Source of the DNA: Phyllobacteriaceae bacterium
Lineage (GTDB): Bacteria > Pseudomonadota > Alphaproteobacteria > Rhizobiales > Rhizobiaceae
DNA length: 64,000 nucleotides
Assembly (NCBI GenBank): GCA_024742765.1
Contig: JANSXT010000019.1
Location: 22,045 to 86,044 of the forward strand
Direction: 5' to 3'
Position 1 is the first letter of the stretch. The number at the start of each line of letters is the position of its first letter. The position numbers were made by a program, and so were the translations under genes. Positions 1 through 9,455 of this stretch are shown here, in pieces. The notes under the pieces were generated by a model. It ran no database searches. It had not been told where the DNA came from and saw only the letters and a program-made list of their open reading frames with translations.

Positions 1-2
1 AT

Positions 3-470
3 GCAGGGCCGGCGCGCGTCGGTGTCGAATCCACCATCATCGATCTGTCCGGCCAAGCACCGGTCTGCCTGCGGCCGGGCGGCGTCGCTGTGACCGAGAT
101 CGAGCGGGCGATCGGCCAGCCGGTGGCGCGCGCCGGCGCCGATGCGGCGATCAGCGCGCCGGGCATGCTGCGCTCGCACTATGCGCCGGGACTGCCGGTG
201 CGCCTGAATGCAACCGATGTGCGGCCCGGTGAAGCGCTTCTTGCCTTCGGGCCGGACGGCATCGCCGGCGCGGACAATGCCGCAGCGATTGCCAACCTGT
301 CGCCGGCCGGAGACCTCACGGAGGCGGCCGCCAACCTGTTTGCGATGCTCGATCAACTCGACAGATCCGGTGCCACGGCAATCGCGGTCATGCCGATCCC
401 GAGCGAGGGGCTCGGAGAAGCGATCAATGACCGGCTGGCTCGAGCGGCGGCGCCGCGCGAGGCGTCATGA
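3..470 (+). CDS. L-threonylcarbamoyladenylate synthase (Sua5/YrdC/YciO family), C-terminal part, truncated by window start
   Basis: Frame 3 reads ...GVESTIIDLSGQAPVCLRPGGV...APGMLRSHYAPGLPVRL, typical of the YrdC/Sua5 C-terminal junction; open to the left edge. Confidence 0.85.
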   Translation, partial: AGPARVGVESTIIDLSGQAPVCLRPGGVAVTEIERAIGQPVARAGADAAISAPGMLRSHYAPGLPVRLNATDVRPGEALLAFGPDGIAGADNAAAIANLSPAGDLTEAAANLFAMLDQLDRSGATAIAVMPIPSEGLGEAINDRLARAAAPREAS

Positions 471-1876
471 AGGACGATCTGCGCAACCGGTTCGTCGCGA
501 TTGTCGGCAAGGCAAATGCGGCCACCGCCGACGACGAGATCGCGCCGCACCTGCGCGAATGGCGCGCCCGCTGGACGGGCGCCGCCGCCGCGGTCCTCAA
601 GCCGGGCGCGACAGCCGAGGTCTCCGCGATCCTGAAGCTTGCAAGCGAAACCGGCACGCCGGTCGTGCCGCAGGGCGGCAACACCGGCCTGGTCGGCGGG
701 CAGGTCCCGGACGCATCGGGCAATGCGATCATCGTCTCCACGAACCGGCTCAACGGAATCCGCGCCATCGATCCGGACGGGGACACGATGACGGTCGAGG
801 CGGGTGTCGTCCTGCAAACCATTCAGGAAACCGCCGACGCTCATGACCGGCTTTTTCCGCTGTCGCTCGCCGCGCAGGGCTCGGCCCAGATCGGCGGGAA
901 CCTGTCGACCAATGCGGGCGGCACCGGTGCGCTCGCCTATGGCGTCGCACGCGATCTGTGCCTGGGCCTCGAAGTCGCGCTGCCGAACGGCGACGTGCTC
1001 GATGATCTCAACCGGCTGAAGAAGAACAACACCGGCTATGATCTGCGCGATCTGTTCATCGGCGCCGAGGGCACGCTGGGCATCATCACCGCCGCCGTGT
1101 TGAAGCTCCATCCCAAGCCGCGCGGGCGTGCGGCAGCTTTTCTCGCCGTGCCGTCGCCAGAGGCCGCGCTCACTTTCTTCCGGCAGGCCCGGTCCCGGTG
1201 CGGCCCGTCGCTGACCACGTTCGAACTGATGGCGCGCATGGGCATAGACTTCACCGTCCGCCATATGCAGGGCGCCCGCGATCCGCTCGATCGGGCCTAT
1301 CCCTGGTATGTGCTGATCGAACTGTCGTCCGGACGGTCGGAGGCGGACGCGCGCGCCGAACTCGACCATCTGGTCGAAACCGGTTTCGGTGAGGGGACGC
1401 TCGTGGACGGCGTTGTCGCCGAAAGCGAAGCCCAGCTCCTGTCTCTGTGGCATCTGCGCGAAGCCATGTCCGAAAGCCAGGTCCCGGAAGGCGGCTCCAT
1501 CAAGCACGACATTTCCGTGCCCGTTGCGGCCATTCCGGCCTTTCTCGAAGAAGCGGGCAAGGCGGTGGCGGCGATCGTGCCGGATGCGCGCCCGTGCCCG
1601 TTCGGCCACATGGGCGACGGCAATTTGCACTACAACATCTCCCAGCCGGTCGGCTGGCAAAAGGCCGATTTCCTGGCGCTGACTGACCAGATCACACCGG
1701 CGGTTCATGCCATCGTGCGGGCCCATGACGGCTCGATTTCCGCCGAGCATGGCATCGGTCAGATGAAGCGCGATGAACTGGCCGAAGTGAAATCGCCGGT
1801 CGCGCTCGATCTGATGCGGCGCATCAAGACCGCCTTCGATCCGGCCGGCATCATGAACCCCGGCAAGGTTCTGTAG
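467..1876 (+). CDS. FAD-binding oxidoreductase (GlcD / D-2-hydroxyacid dehydrogenase-like)
   Basis: 469 aa; PQGGNTGLVGGQVP, GNLSTNAGGTGALAYG, AEGTLGIITAAVLKL, HGIGQMKRDEL; ATGA overlap with upstream gene. Confidence 0.9.
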   Translation: MKDDLRNRFVAIVGKANAATADDEIAPHLREWRARWTGAAAAVLKPGATAEVSAILKLASETGTPVVPQGGNTGLVGGQVPDASGNAIIVSTNRLNGIRAIDPDGDTMTVEAGVVLQTIQETADAHDRLFPLSLAAQGSAQIGGNLSTNAGGTGALAYGVARDLCLGLEVALPNGDVLDDLNRLKKNNTGYDLRDLFIGAEGTLGIITAAVLKLHPKPRGRAAAFLAVPSPEAALTFFRQARSRCGPSLTTFELMARMGIDFTVRHMQGARDPLDRAYPWYVLIELSSGRSEADARAELDHLVETGFGEGTLVDGVVAESEAQLLSLWHLREAMSESQVPEGGSIKHDISVPVAAIPAFLEEAGKAVAAIVPDARPCPFGHMGDGNLHYNISQPVGWQKADFLALTDQITPAVHAIVRAHDGSISAEHGIGQMKRDELAEVKSPVALDLMRRIKTAFDPAGIMNPGKVL

Positions 1877-1885
1877 GTCGGGCTG

Positions 1886-2122
1886 TCAGTCGTCGTCGCG
1901 GGCCGGCCGGTATTCGCCCGTCACAGGGTCCTTGACCAGCGTTCCGACCGCTTTCGTCTTGGCTTCCTTCTCGGCGCGGCGCACGCGGGCCGACACTTTT
2001 TCCGCTTCGCGAACGAACGCCTTGTAGCCCAGATAGCCGACCACGGCCACGGCGGCAAAGAACAGAAGCTGGGGCACGGTCACCTCCCTCGTCGGTGCGC
2101 TCAAAGGCCGTACCGGTTCCAA
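1886..2122 (-). CDS. Small single-TM protein of unknown function
   Basis: 78 aa, N-terminal TM then charged tail; overlaps the 3' end of the upstream S49 peptidase gene, so probably co-transcribed; start may be the internal GTG (VPQLLFFAAVAVVGY). Confidence 0.6.
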   Translation of the reverse strand: MEPVRPLSAPTREVTVPQLLFFAAVAVVGYLGYKAFVREAEKVSARVRRAEKEAKTKAVGTLVKDPVTGEYRPARDDD

Positions 2123-2973
2123 AGAGCACGTTCCTCAAGCGCCGACAAGAGACCGCTTGCGGCATGCGAGGTCAGCACCGACGGATCGATGCCGCCGAGC
2201 CCGGTCACGCCCGGTTGCGGGCGGCGGCCGAACAGGCCGCGCGGCATGGTCACGAGGCGCAATTGCGCCTTGTCGCCGAAACGCTGCTTGATGAAGGCGC
2301 GCATGTCGCCCAGATGATCGACCAGGCCCAGGTCCCGGGCGCTGTTGCCCGCCCAGAACCGGCCGGTGAACAGGTCCGGATCGTCTTTGAGCTTGTCGCC
2401 GCGCCGTTCTCTGACCAGATCGATGAAGGTCTGGTGCACTTCAAGCTGCAGCGCTTTGAGGCGCTCGACATCGTCTTCCTTTTCCGGCTGGAACGGATCG
2501 AGCGTCGACTTGTTCTGGCCGGCCGTGTAGACACGCCGCTCGACGCCGATCTTCTTGATCGCCTCGGTGAAACCGAAGCCGGCCGAGATCACGCCGATCG
2601 AGCCAACGATCGAGGAGGGGTCCGCGATGATCTCGTCGCCGGCGACCGCGATCATGTAGCCACCCGATGCCGCCACATCCTCGGTAAAGACCAGAACCGG
2701 CTTGTTCTTTTCCGCCGCCAGATCGCGGATGCGCTTGTGGATCAGCCGCGACTGGACCGGCGAGCCGCCCGGCGAATTGACGCTGATCGCCACCGCCGGC
2801 GCCTGCTTGACGGCGAAGGCGCGCTCCAGAGCCGGCGCGACAGCGGCCAGCGACAGCACCGGCTGCAGCGGCGATCCGCTTGCGGCGATCATCCCGCGCA
2901 GGCGCACGACCGGAATGATCGGAACGGACTTGCGGAACCGCGCCGGCAGAAACCGCGTCATCATCTCTTTCAA
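2101..2973 (-). CDS. S49 family serine peptidase (SppA/SohB-like)
   Basis: NSPGGSPVQS, VFTEDVAASGGYMIAVAGDEIIADPSSIVGSIGVI, S49 signature. Confidence 0.9.
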   Translation of the reverse strand: MKEMMTRFLPARFRKSVPIIPVVRLRGMIAASGSPLQPVLSLAAVAPALERAFAVKQAPAVAISVNSPGGSPVQSRLIHKRIRDLAAEKNKPVLVFTEDVAASGGYMIAVAGDEIIADPSSIVGSIGVISAGFGFTEAIKKIGVERRVYTAGQNKSTLDPFQPEKEDDVERLKALQLEVHQTFIDLVRERRGDKLKDDPDLFTGRFWAGNSARDLGLVDHLGDMRAFIKQRFGDKAQLRLVTMPRGLFGRRPQPGVTGLGGIDPSVLTSHAASGLLSALEERALWNRYGL

Positions 2974-3113
2974 GGCAAGACCCCTTTATGGTGTTGGCCA
3001 CCTATGTAAGTTGGCATCGCCGCCGTGCAATGGGCGCCGATCGTTGGTTCCTGTCCGCGATACGGATAGGATGGCGGACAGGGATGCGATCATCGTGCGG
3101 TGCTACGGCGCAA

Positions 3114-3129
3114 TTGACGTTTACGTAAA
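3114..3129. promoter_or_regulatory. Palindromic operator candidate TTGACGTTTACGTAAA (LiuR/MerR-like)
   Basis: Imperfect palindrome TTKACGT-NN-ACGTMAA about 60 bp upstream of the acyl-CoA dehydrogenase start. Confidence 0.6.
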
Positions 3130-3189
3130 AAGTCGTTAGCGCTGTCAGAACGCGTACGCGCCATCGAACGGCGGTTCAGGGAGGCACAC

Positions 3190-4965
3190 ATGTATCGGGC
3201 ACCGGTCGACGAGATCACCCATGCGCTCAAGGCGGTTTCAGGCCTTGGCGACGCCATCGAAGACGGCAAGGCCGGCGATCTGTCGGCCGATCTGATCGAT
3301 GCGATCCTGGAAGAGGCGGGCAAGTTCGCCACCGACCGCATCGCCCCGCTGCATCTGCCCTCGGATCGTGAAGGTTCGCGGCTCGATGGCGGTGATGTCA
3401 CGACGCCGGAGGGCTGGAAGCAGGCCTATCTGGACTGGATCGAGGGCGGCTGGAACGCCTTGCCCGGCCCCGAGGATCATGGCGGCCAGGGCCTGCCCAT
3501 GTCGCTTGCCATGGCGGCGATGGAAATGTGGAATTCCGGCTCGATCGCCTTCGCGCTGTGCCCGACCCTGACCATGGGCGCGATCGAGGCGCTGGAACTG
3601 CATGCAACCGACGCGTTGCGCGCCACCTATCTCGACAAGCTCGTCTCCGGCGAATGGACCGGCACGATGAACCTGACCGAGCCGCAGGCCGGCTCGGACC
3701 TTGGGGCGCTCAAGACCCGTGCCGAACCCGTCGGTGACGGGACCTACCGCATCTTCGGCCAGAAGATTTACATCACCTATGGTGAGCACGACATGACGGA
3801 CAATATCGTCCATCTCGTGCTTGCGCGGCTGCCCGATGCGCCGGCCGGCACGCGCGGCATTTCGCTGTTCCTGGTGCCCAAATTCCTCGTCAATGAAGAC
3901 GGTTCGATCGGCACCCGAAACGATGTGTTCTGCAACGGGCTTGAACACAAATTGGGCATTCACGCCTCGCCCACCTGCACGATGATCTTCGGCGACGGTA
4001 AGCATGGCGAAACCCCCGGCGCGATCGGCTGGCTGGTCGGCGAGGAGAATCGCGGCCTGAACTGCATGTTCACGATGATGAACAATGCGCGCCTCGCCGT
4101 CGGCATCCAGGGCGTCGCGGTTGCGGAAGCGGCCACACAAAAAGCCATCGCCTATGCCAACGAACGCACGCAGGGCCGTGCGCCGGGCTGGACCGGCGAC
4201 GGCATGAGCCCGATCGTCCATCACCCGGACGTGCAGCGCAACCTCCTGACGATGAAGACGCTGACCGGCGCGGCGCGCGCCATTTGCTATGCCTGCGCGC
4301 ACGCGCTCGACATGGCGCGTGTCGGCACCGACGAGGAAAGAAAGTTCTGGAGCGAGCGCGCGGGTCTGCTGACACCGATCGCAAAGGCGTTTTCCACCGA
4401 CATCGGATCGGAAGTCGCATCGCTCGGCGTGCAGGTGCATGGCGGCATGGGCTTTATCGAGGAAGCGGGCGCCGCCATCTTTATGCGCGACGCCCGGATC
4501 ACCCAGATCTATGAGGGCACCAACGGCATCCAGGCGATCGATCTGGTGCAGCGCAAGCTGCCGCTGTCGGACGGCGCATGCGTTGCGGCCTATCTCGACG
4601 AGCTCGACGGTGTCCTCGAAAAGCTGCGCGCCTCCAACGACACGCGCTTTGGTGAAGCCGGCCGCTATCTGGAAGCGGCGATGGCCGATCTGCGCGCCGC
4701 GACTGACTGGATGATGGCAAAGATGGCCGAGGGCGAGAAACAGGCGGTGCTCGCCGCCGCAACGCCCTACCAGCATCTGTTCGGACTGACTGCCGGCGGC
4801 GTCTATCTAGTCAAGGGCGCGCTTGGCTCTGCCAATGGCACGGACCGCGCCTCTCCGGCGCGCTTCTACGCGGAAAACCTGGTCGGCCAGTCGGGCGCGC
4901 TGCGCGACCGGGTCGAACAGGGCGCGGCGAGCCTCGCCGCCGCCGGCGAAGCGCTGGTGGCCTGA
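3190..4965 (+). CDS. Acyl-CoA dehydrogenase (approx. 590 aa class with C-terminal extension)
   Basis: TMNLTEPQAGSDLGALKTRA, NNARLAVGIQGVAVAE, QVHGGMGFIEEAGAAIFMRDARITQIYEGTNGIQAIDLVQRKL. Confidence 0.95.
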   Translation: MYRAPVDEITHALKAVSGLGDAIEDGKAGDLSADLIDAILEEAGKFATDRIAPLHLPSDREGSRLDGGDVTTPEGWKQAYLDWIEGGWNALPGPEDHGGQGLPMSLAMAAMEMWNSGSIAFALCPTLTMGAIEALELHATDALRATYLDKLVSGEWTGTMNLTEPQAGSDLGALKTRAEPVGDGTYRIFGQKIYITYGEHDMTDNIVHLVLARLPDAPAGTRGISLFLVPKFLVNEDGSIGTRNDVFCNGLEHKLGIHASPTCTMIFGDGKHGETPGAIGWLVGEENRGLNCMFTMMNNARLAVGIQGVAVAEAATQKAIAYANERTQGRAPGWTGDGMSPIVHHPDVQRNLLTMKTLTGAARAICYACAHALDMARVGTDEERKFWSERAGLLTPIAKAFSTDIGSEVASLGVQVHGGMGFIEEAGAAIFMRDARITQIYEGTNGIQAIDLVQRKLPLSDGACVAAYLDELDGVLEKLRASNDTRFGEAGRYLEAAMADLRAATDWMMAKMAEGEKQAVLAAATPYQHLFGLTAGGVYLVKGALGSANGTDRASPARFYAENLVGQSGALRDRVEQGAASLAAAGEALVA

Positions 4966-4966
4966 C

Positions 4967-5737
4967 ATGAGCGCAGCACCCGATACCGCCGAGCAGCACA
5001 TCCTCGTCTCGCGCGAGGGCGCGGTCCAGACCATCCGCTTCAACCGGCCGAACAAGAAGAACGCGATCACGCGCGCCATGTATGCCGCGCTTGCCGGCGC
5101 GCTCGCCGATGGCGAAGCCGATGACGCCGTGCGCTGCCATGTCATTCTGGGCCAGCCGGGCGCGTTCACCTCCGGCAACGATCTGGCCGATTTCCTCGCC
5201 TTTGCCACGACCGGCGAGATGGGCACCGAAGTGCTCGATCTTCTGCGGCTGTTGCCGAAGCTCGAAAAGCCGGTCGTCTCCGGCGTCGACGGGCTTGCCA
5301 TCGGCATCGGCACGACGCTGCACCTGCATTGCGATGTGACCTTTGCAACGCCGAGGTCGGTCTTCAAGACACCGTTCGTCGATCTGGCGCTCGTCGCCGA
5401 AGCCGGGTCGAGCATGTTGGTCCCCGCCATCATGGGGCATCAGCGCGCCTTTGCGCTTCTTGCCATGTGCGAGGATTTTTCGGGCCAGGACGCCGCCGAC
5501 GCAGGCCTGATCTGGAAGGTTGTCGCCGAAGACAAACTGGAAAGCGCCGTCATGGAGGCGGCCAAGGCACTCGCCGCCAAGCCGCCCAAGGCGCTGGCGC
5601 TGACCAAGCGACTGATGAAGGGCGACACGAAAGCGCTGGAAGCGCGGATTGCCGAGGAAGCGGAACTCTTCGCCGCCCAGCTGAAGTCCGACGAGGCGCG
5701 GCAGGCGTTCATAGCCTTCATGGCGCGCAAGAAATAG
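4967..5737 (+). CDS. Enoyl-CoA hydratase/isomerase family protein
   Basis: IRFNRPNKKNAITRAMY, GAFTSGNDLADF, VSGVDGLAIGIGTTLHLHCDVTFA; starts 1 bp after the acyl-CoA dehydrogenase stop. Confidence 0.92.
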   Translation: MSAAPDTAEQHILVSREGAVQTIRFNRPNKKNAITRAMYAALAGALADGEADDAVRCHVILGQPGAFTSGNDLADFLAFATTGEMGTEVLDLLRLLPKLEKPVVSGVDGLAIGIGTTLHLHCDVTFATPRSVFKTPFVDLALVAEAGSSMLVPAIMGHQRAFALLAMCEDFSGQDAADAGLIWKVVAEDKLESAVMEAAKALAAKPPKALALTKRLMKGDTKALEARIAEEAELFAAQLKSDEARQAFIAFMARKK

Positions 5738-5778
5738 CGCGTTTGTACGCCGCTGTTGTTTGTAGACGGTCCAGCGAC

Positions 5779-5885
5779 GCCCTCACCCTGAGGTGCGAGC
5801 GCCAATCCCCTCGCCCTTCGAGGCTCGCTTCGCTTACGCCTCAGGATGAGGGGATTGGCGGCGAGCCTCGAAGGGCGAGGCGTCG
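5779..5885. repeat. Nested palindromic intergenic repeat, family A copy 1
   Basis: Arms cctcgcccttcgaggctcgc (5809-5828) / gcgagcctcgaagggcgagg (5861-5880), and gccaatcccctc (5801-5812) / gaggggattggc (5848-5859); core shared with 12682-12784. Confidence 0.85.
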
Positions 5886-5895
5886 TTTGCCAGGT

Positions 5896-7140
5896 TCAAC
5901 GCTCCAGCAGCGCCACGACCTCCACATGCGGCGACCACAAAAATTGGTCGATCGGCGTAACTGAGACGATGCGGTAGCCGGCAGCCGTCAGGATGGCGAG
6001 ATCGCGCGCCAGCGTCACCGGATTGCAGGAGACGGCGGCGATTTTGCCGACACGTGAGGCGGCGATCTGATGCGCCTGTGCCTCGGCGCCGGCGCGCGGC
6101 GGATCGAAAACAAGACCATCAAATGCGTCCAGTTCTTTCGACGTGACCGGACGCATGAACAAATCCCGCCGTTCGGTCGTCACACGGCGTAGCTTTTCGC
6201 CGGTCGCGGCGCGCCAGCCGGCGTCGAGCGCGGCCAGCGAAGCGCGATCGCCTTCGACCGCGTGAACGCGGGCAAACCGGGCGAGGGGCAGCGCGAACGT
6301 CCCACACCCCGAAAAGAGATCGGCGACCGATTTGGCGCCCTGCATGTGGCCGGCGACAAGATCGCGCATGGCGCTCTCGGCCTTGGCCGTCGCCTGGATG
6401 AAGCCGCCCGACGGCAGTGCGACGGCGATCCCGCCGAAGGAGACGGTCGGCTTGCGCGTTTCAGCGAGCACCTCGTCGCGCACGGTGAGCCGCGCCAGAT
6501 TGGCCCTGAGCGCGATGCCGATGGCGGCCTGCCGCGCAGGCTCGGTGAGCGCGAAATCGCCGGCGAGAGCCACATCGAGCCCCGTTCGCGTCACGGTGAC
6601 GGTCATCGAGGCGGGCTTTGCCGCTACCTTCATAATTGGCAAGACAGCCTTGGCCAGCGCCTTGAGCGCGCCGCGCGCCTTGACGAGAATCGGATCGACG
6701 ACGCGGCATTCGACGCTCTCGACGATGGCATGGCTTCCGGCCTGCTGAAAGCCGAGCCGCACGCCGTCCGGCCGCCGGAGCACGGAGAAGGTCGCGCGGC
6801 GCCGTGTGGCCGGCACTCCCGGAACCAGTTCCGCGACGCATGCCTCGATTCCCTGCCGTCGGAGCGCATCGACCACCAATTGCCGTTTCCAGGCCCGGTA
6901 GGGCGCATCGGCCCAATGCTGGACGGCGCAGCCGCCGCATTCGCTGAAATGCGGGCATGGCGGGGACACCCGCTCTGATGATGGCGTGACGATTTCAACA
7001 TCATTGGCGCGTCCATCGCCGATCGTTGCGCGCACCGTCTCACCGGGCAGGGCGCCGGGCACATAGATCGTCTCGCCCCGATGATCGGCCAGCCCGTCGC
7101 CTAGCGCGCCCATGGCGGAGATCGTCATCGTCTCAACCAT
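5896..7140 (-). CDS. 23S rRNA (uracil-5-)-methyltransferase, RlmD/RumA-like
   Basis: PPCPHFSECGGCAVQHW Fe-S cysteines, DLFSGCGTFALPLAR, FDPPRAGAEAQ, VSCNPVTLARD; start trimmed to MVETMTISAMGALGDG. Confidence 0.9.
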   Translation of the reverse strand: MVETMTISAMGALGDGLADHRGETIYVPGALPGETVRATIGDGRANDVEIVTPSSERVSPPCPHFSECGGCAVQHWADAPYRAWKRQLVVDALRRQGIEACVAELVPGVPATRRRATFSVLRRPDGVRLGFQQAGSHAIVESVECRVVDPILVKARGALKALAKAVLPIMKVAAKPASMTVTVTRTGLDVALAGDFALTEPARQAAIGIALRANLARLTVRDEVLAETRKPTVSFGGIAVALPSGGFIQATAKAESAMRDLVAGHMQGAKSVADLFSGCGTFALPLARFARVHAVEGDRASLAALDAGWRAATGEKLRRVTTERRDLFMRPVTSKELDAFDGLVFDPPRAGAEAQAHQIAASRVGKIAAVSCNPVTLARDLAILTAAGYRIVSVTPIDQFLWSPHVEVVALLER

Positions 7141-7888
7141 ACTTGACAGCCCAGAGCAGATATTCCGCATTGCCGTCACCGCCCGTGATCGGCGAGGGGA
7201 TGAGCGCCTTTTTCGACCAGCCGGACCGGGTATCAAGCCATGCGGCAATGGCCTCGGCAGCCGCGCGTCCGTCATCGGCGGCAACCAGCCCGCCCTTGCC
7301 GATGTGGTCGCGACCGACTTCAAACTGCGGTTTAACCAGCGCCACCAGATGCGCGCCCGGCGCGGCGAGATCGAGCGCGGCGGGCAGGGCGAGCTTCAGC
7401 GAAATGAAGCTGACATCGCTGACCAAGATCGACGGCCGGTCACCCTCCAGATCGGCCGCCGACAGATCGCGTGCATTGAGCCCTTCGGTCAGGCGGACAC
7501 GCGGGTCTGCCGCAAGGGTCGGGTCCATTTGCCCGTGCCCGACATCGATGGCGTGGACTTTGGCCGCGCCCTCTTCCAGCAAAACCTGCGTGAACCCGCC
7601 GGTCGATGCGCCAATGTCGAGGCATACCGCGTCAGTCACCGGTACGGGGAACGCGTCGAGCGCCGCTTTCAGCTTGAGCGCGGCCCGCGAAACATATCGC
7701 GATGCCGGATCGGCAACGGCGATCTCGGTCTGGTTCGTGCATGGATGGGCCGGTTTGGTGACCACCGCGCCATCGACCGTCACGGTGCCGCGCATGATCG
7801 CATCGCGCGCCCGTGCCCGCGTCGCAAACACGCCGCGCGCGACCAGCGTTCGGTCAAGTCGCTCTCGGATTTCGTCGTTGGCGCCCAT
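7133..7888 (-). CDS. tlyA: TlyA family rRNA 2'-O-methyltransferase / S4-domain protein
   Basis: S4 N-terminus, CLDIGASTGGFTQVLLEEGAAKVHAIDVGHGQ, LVKPQFEVGRDHIGKGG. Confidence 0.92.
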   Translation of the reverse strand: MGANDEIRERLDRTLVARGVFATRARARDAIMRGTVTVDGAVVTKPAHPCTNQTEIAVADPASRYVSRAALKLKAALDAFPVPVTDAVCLDIGASTGGFTQVLLEEGAAKVHAIDVGHGQMDPTLAADPRVRLTEGLNARDLSAADLEGDRPSILVSDVSFISLKLALPAALDLAAPGAHLVALVKPQFEVGRDHIGKGGLVAADDGRAAAEAIAAWLDTRSGWSKKALIPSPITGGDGNAEYLLWAVKYG

Positions 7889-7939
7889 GCCACCTCTTCG
7901 CCGAGGCGGCGCGCCGGCGCAAGTCTCGCCGGCGAGGTC

Positions 7940-8314
7940 TTACCAGCCTTGGGCAGAAGCAACGATGAGCGAGCCGCCATAGACGATGCGGACGCGGCGC
8001 TCGGGCATGGGCCGGGCGATCGGCTCGTGGAAGAGCGCAAAGATGGGCCCGCTGAACGGGACCAGCGCCGGCAGGATGGATGGCGCCGATGATTGCACCG
8101 AGTGCGTTTGCATCGCGTCCGGCTTGGCCGGGAGACGTGCATCGGTCGCGATGGAACCGCGTATCGCGCCCATCCGCAGCGCGACCTGCTCGGCAGCCGC
8201 GCGATCGATCGACGCGTCGTAACGCGGCCCAGCCGCCAATGCGGTCGTGCCGGCCAGCAGCATCACGGCCATGACGGCCGAACCGATCCATCCCTTTGCG
8301 TTGCTCTTCGCCAT
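7940..8314 (-). CDS. Secreted/periplasmic protein of unknown function
   Basis: Signal peptide MAKSNAKGWIGSAVMAVMLLAGTTALAA; no recognised domain. Confidence 0.6.
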   Translation of the reverse strand: MAKSNAKGWIGSAVMAVMLLAGTTALAAGPRYDASIDRAAAEQVALRMGAIRGSIATDARLPAKPDAMQTHSVQSSAPSILPALVPFSGPIFALFHEPIARPMPERRVRIVYGGSLIVASAQGW

Positions 8315-8435
8315 CAACGGCCCCGTCTTTTCGCGCGCAGAGATAGCGAAAGGGCCTTGAAACCGCGCAAAGGAACGCGGTGAAAATCCGCTCAACCGGA
8401 ACGGTGAAGAAATGGCAAACGCGCGGCGGAAACCG

Positions 8436-9353
8436 TCACGAAGGCAGGGGAATGAACTCCTCTTCGTCGCCTGGAACGATGTCGAACCGCCCCGTTTTCC
8501 ATTCCTGCTTGGCTTGTTCGATCCGTTCCTTGGAGGATGAGACAAAATTCCACCAGATGTGGCGCGGGCTGCCTATGGATGCGCCGCCAAAGACCATGAA
8601 CGAAGCGCCCGCTCCCGACCGGACGACGATCTCGTCGCCGGGCCGGAAGACCAGGAGCTGGTCGCCCGTGAACGCGTCGCCCGCAATGTCAATCGTGCCG
8701 TCGATCACATAGATGGCACGTTCTTCCGTGTCGGCGGGGATGTCGATTTCGCCGCCGGCGGGCAGCGTCACGTCCACATAGAGCGTTTCGGAAAACTGGG
8801 TCACCTGCGATGTCGCGCCGTGAAACGCGCCGATCAGCACCTTGGCGTGGGCTTTCTCGCCATCGACAATGCCCATCGTGTCGGCCGCCGTGTTTTCGAA
8901 CGCCGGCGCGATCTCTTCCTTGCCGTCGGGCAGCGCGAGCCAGGTTTGAAGGCCCGACATGGCCCGTTCCGTCGACCGCAATTCCTCGGGCGAACGCTCG
9001 GAATGGACGATGCCGCGCCCGGCCGTCATCAGATTGATGTCGCCCGGCGCGATGACCATTTCGGTGCCCAGCGAATCGCGGTGCCGGATGGTGCCGTCGA
9101 ACAGATAGGTCACGGTGGAAAGGCCGATATGCGGATGCGGGCGCACATCGATGGCCTCGCCGGGGCGAAACACAGCAGGCCCCATACGGTCAAAGAAGAT
9201 GAACGGGCCGACCAGCTTGCGCTGGCGCGACGGCAGCGCGCGGCGCACCTCAAAGCCGCCAATGTCCTTGGCGTTGGGGATGATCAGTTCTTCGAGCGCA
9301 TCGCAGGCGAATGCATCGCCCGCCTTGGGATCGGTTCCGGGGAAAAAGCTCAT
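8436..9353 (-). CDS. Pirin family protein
   Basis: FIFFDRMGPAVFRPGEAIDVRPHPHIGLSTVTYLFDGTIRHRDSLG, INLMTAGRGIVHSERS. Confidence 0.93.
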   Translation of the reverse strand: MSFFPGTDPKAGDAFACDALEELIIPNAKDIGGFEVRRALPSRQRKLVGPFIFFDRMGPAVFRPGEAIDVRPHPHIGLSTVTYLFDGTIRHRDSLGTEMVIAPGDINLMTAGRGIVHSERSPEELRSTERAMSGLQTWLALPDGKEEIAPAFENTAADTMGIVDGEKAHAKVLIGAFHGATSQVTQFSETLYVDVTLPAGGEIDIPADTEERAIYVIDGTIDIAGDAFTGDQLLVFRPGDEIVVRSGAGASFMVFGGASIGSPRHIWWNFVSSSKERIEQAKQEWKTGRFDIVPGDEEEFIPLPS

Positions 9354-9455
9354 GATGGCACCTGTTGATTGGGCTGTCTTGCAGGCAAGATAGCCCGCCA
9401 CGGCGCAAATACCATCCGGCCGCCGGGCGACACAGCGTTCACCGCAAGGCCGGTC

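Noticed and set aside
353-1750. 465-aa ORF antisense to the FAD oxidoreductase
   Set aside because: Spurious; no domain and R/G/H-rich composition
3238-4776. 512-aa ORF antisense to acyl-CoA dehydrogenase
   Set aside because: Spurious; sense-strand protein is unambiguous
5779-5885. Possible CRISPR-like repeat unit
   Set aside because: Only two dispersed copies about 7 kb apart, palindromic, with no regular spacers and no cas genes
8315-8360. Interrupted stem GGCCC...TTTCGC/GCGAAA...GGGCC upstream of the 7940-8314 gene
   Set aside because: Bulged and short; could be chance in high-GC DNA
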